A stretch of 5,833 nt of DNA, taken from assembly GCA_026785985.1 (NCBI GenBank), contig JAJAYX010000279.1, positions 1-5,833 of the forward strand, written 5' to 3'. This DNA is from Rudanella sp. GTDB lineage: Bacteria; Bacteroidota; Bacteroidia; Cytophagales; Spirosomataceae. The notes below the pieces were generated by a model, which worked only from the letters and a program-made list of their open reading frames with translations, was not told the origin of the DNA and made no database searches. The position numbers and the translations under genes are program-made. Positions 5,818 through 5,833 of this stretch are shown one piece after another (position 1 is the first letter of the stretch; each line of letters begins with the position of its first letter).

Positions 5818-5833
5818 ACGACCACTTTTTATC

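Noticed and set aside
1..5833. A multi-gene defence, toxin-antitoxin or mobile element system
   Set aside because: No nuclease, helicase, recombinase, toxin fold or paired small genes are visible. The genes belong to common families and lie on opposing strands.

Overview
This 5.8 kb window looks like chromosomal DNA from a Bacteroidota species of the Cytophagales, most likely near Spirosoma and its relatives. That placement is an inference. It rests on an M43 cytophagalysin-type protease joined to FnIII and GEVED modules, an ArgE-like M20 hydrolase of the Bacteroidota type, perfect TAnnTTTG -7 promoter elements, and the lack of convincing Shine-Dalgarno sequences. GC content is moderate, about one half. 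I see no tRNA, rRNA, CRISPR array, transposase or phage gene.

Layout. Three genes run rightward and two leftward, meeting at about 4120-4140. (1) 2-1879 (+) is a secreted M43 metalloprotease with FnIII, GEVED and a C-terminal beta-rich module; its 5' end lies outside the window. A 224-bp gap follows, holding a hairpin and a promoter-like element. (2) 2104-2991 (+) is a trypsin-like serine protease without a signal peptide, carrying a long charged insertion between catalytic His and Asp. (3) 3028-4119 (+) is an M20 metallo-hydrolase of the ArgE / N-acyl-citrulline deacylase type. (4) 4141-5430 (-) is a CNNM/CorC-type membrane protein (DUF21, paired CBS, CorC_HlyC). (5) 5507-5737 (-) is a 76-aa two-helix membrane protein ending in six lysines, just upstream of gene 4 and probably co-transcribed with it.

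The genes are mostly ordinary housekeeping or accessory functions and do not form an obvious pathway: extracellular proteolysis, a cytosolic protease, arginine biosynthesis and ion transport. I do not see a convincing new multi-gene system.

The most unusual signal is non-coding. The CNNM gene is bracketed by two inverted repeats built from 7-bp units. The one at its 3' end (4098-4162) supplies the last codons and the stop of both converging genes, so the unrelated proteins end in VMSDER and VMSKER. The one at its 5' side (5437-5500) starts as five tandem heptamers of the form GGnnnnT and folds into a 20-bp-arm hairpin. These resemble dispersed heptamer-based intergenic repeats and deserve a genome-wide check. 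A second regularity is that genes 2 and 3 each have a perfect TAnnTTTG element exactly 26 bp before their ATG.
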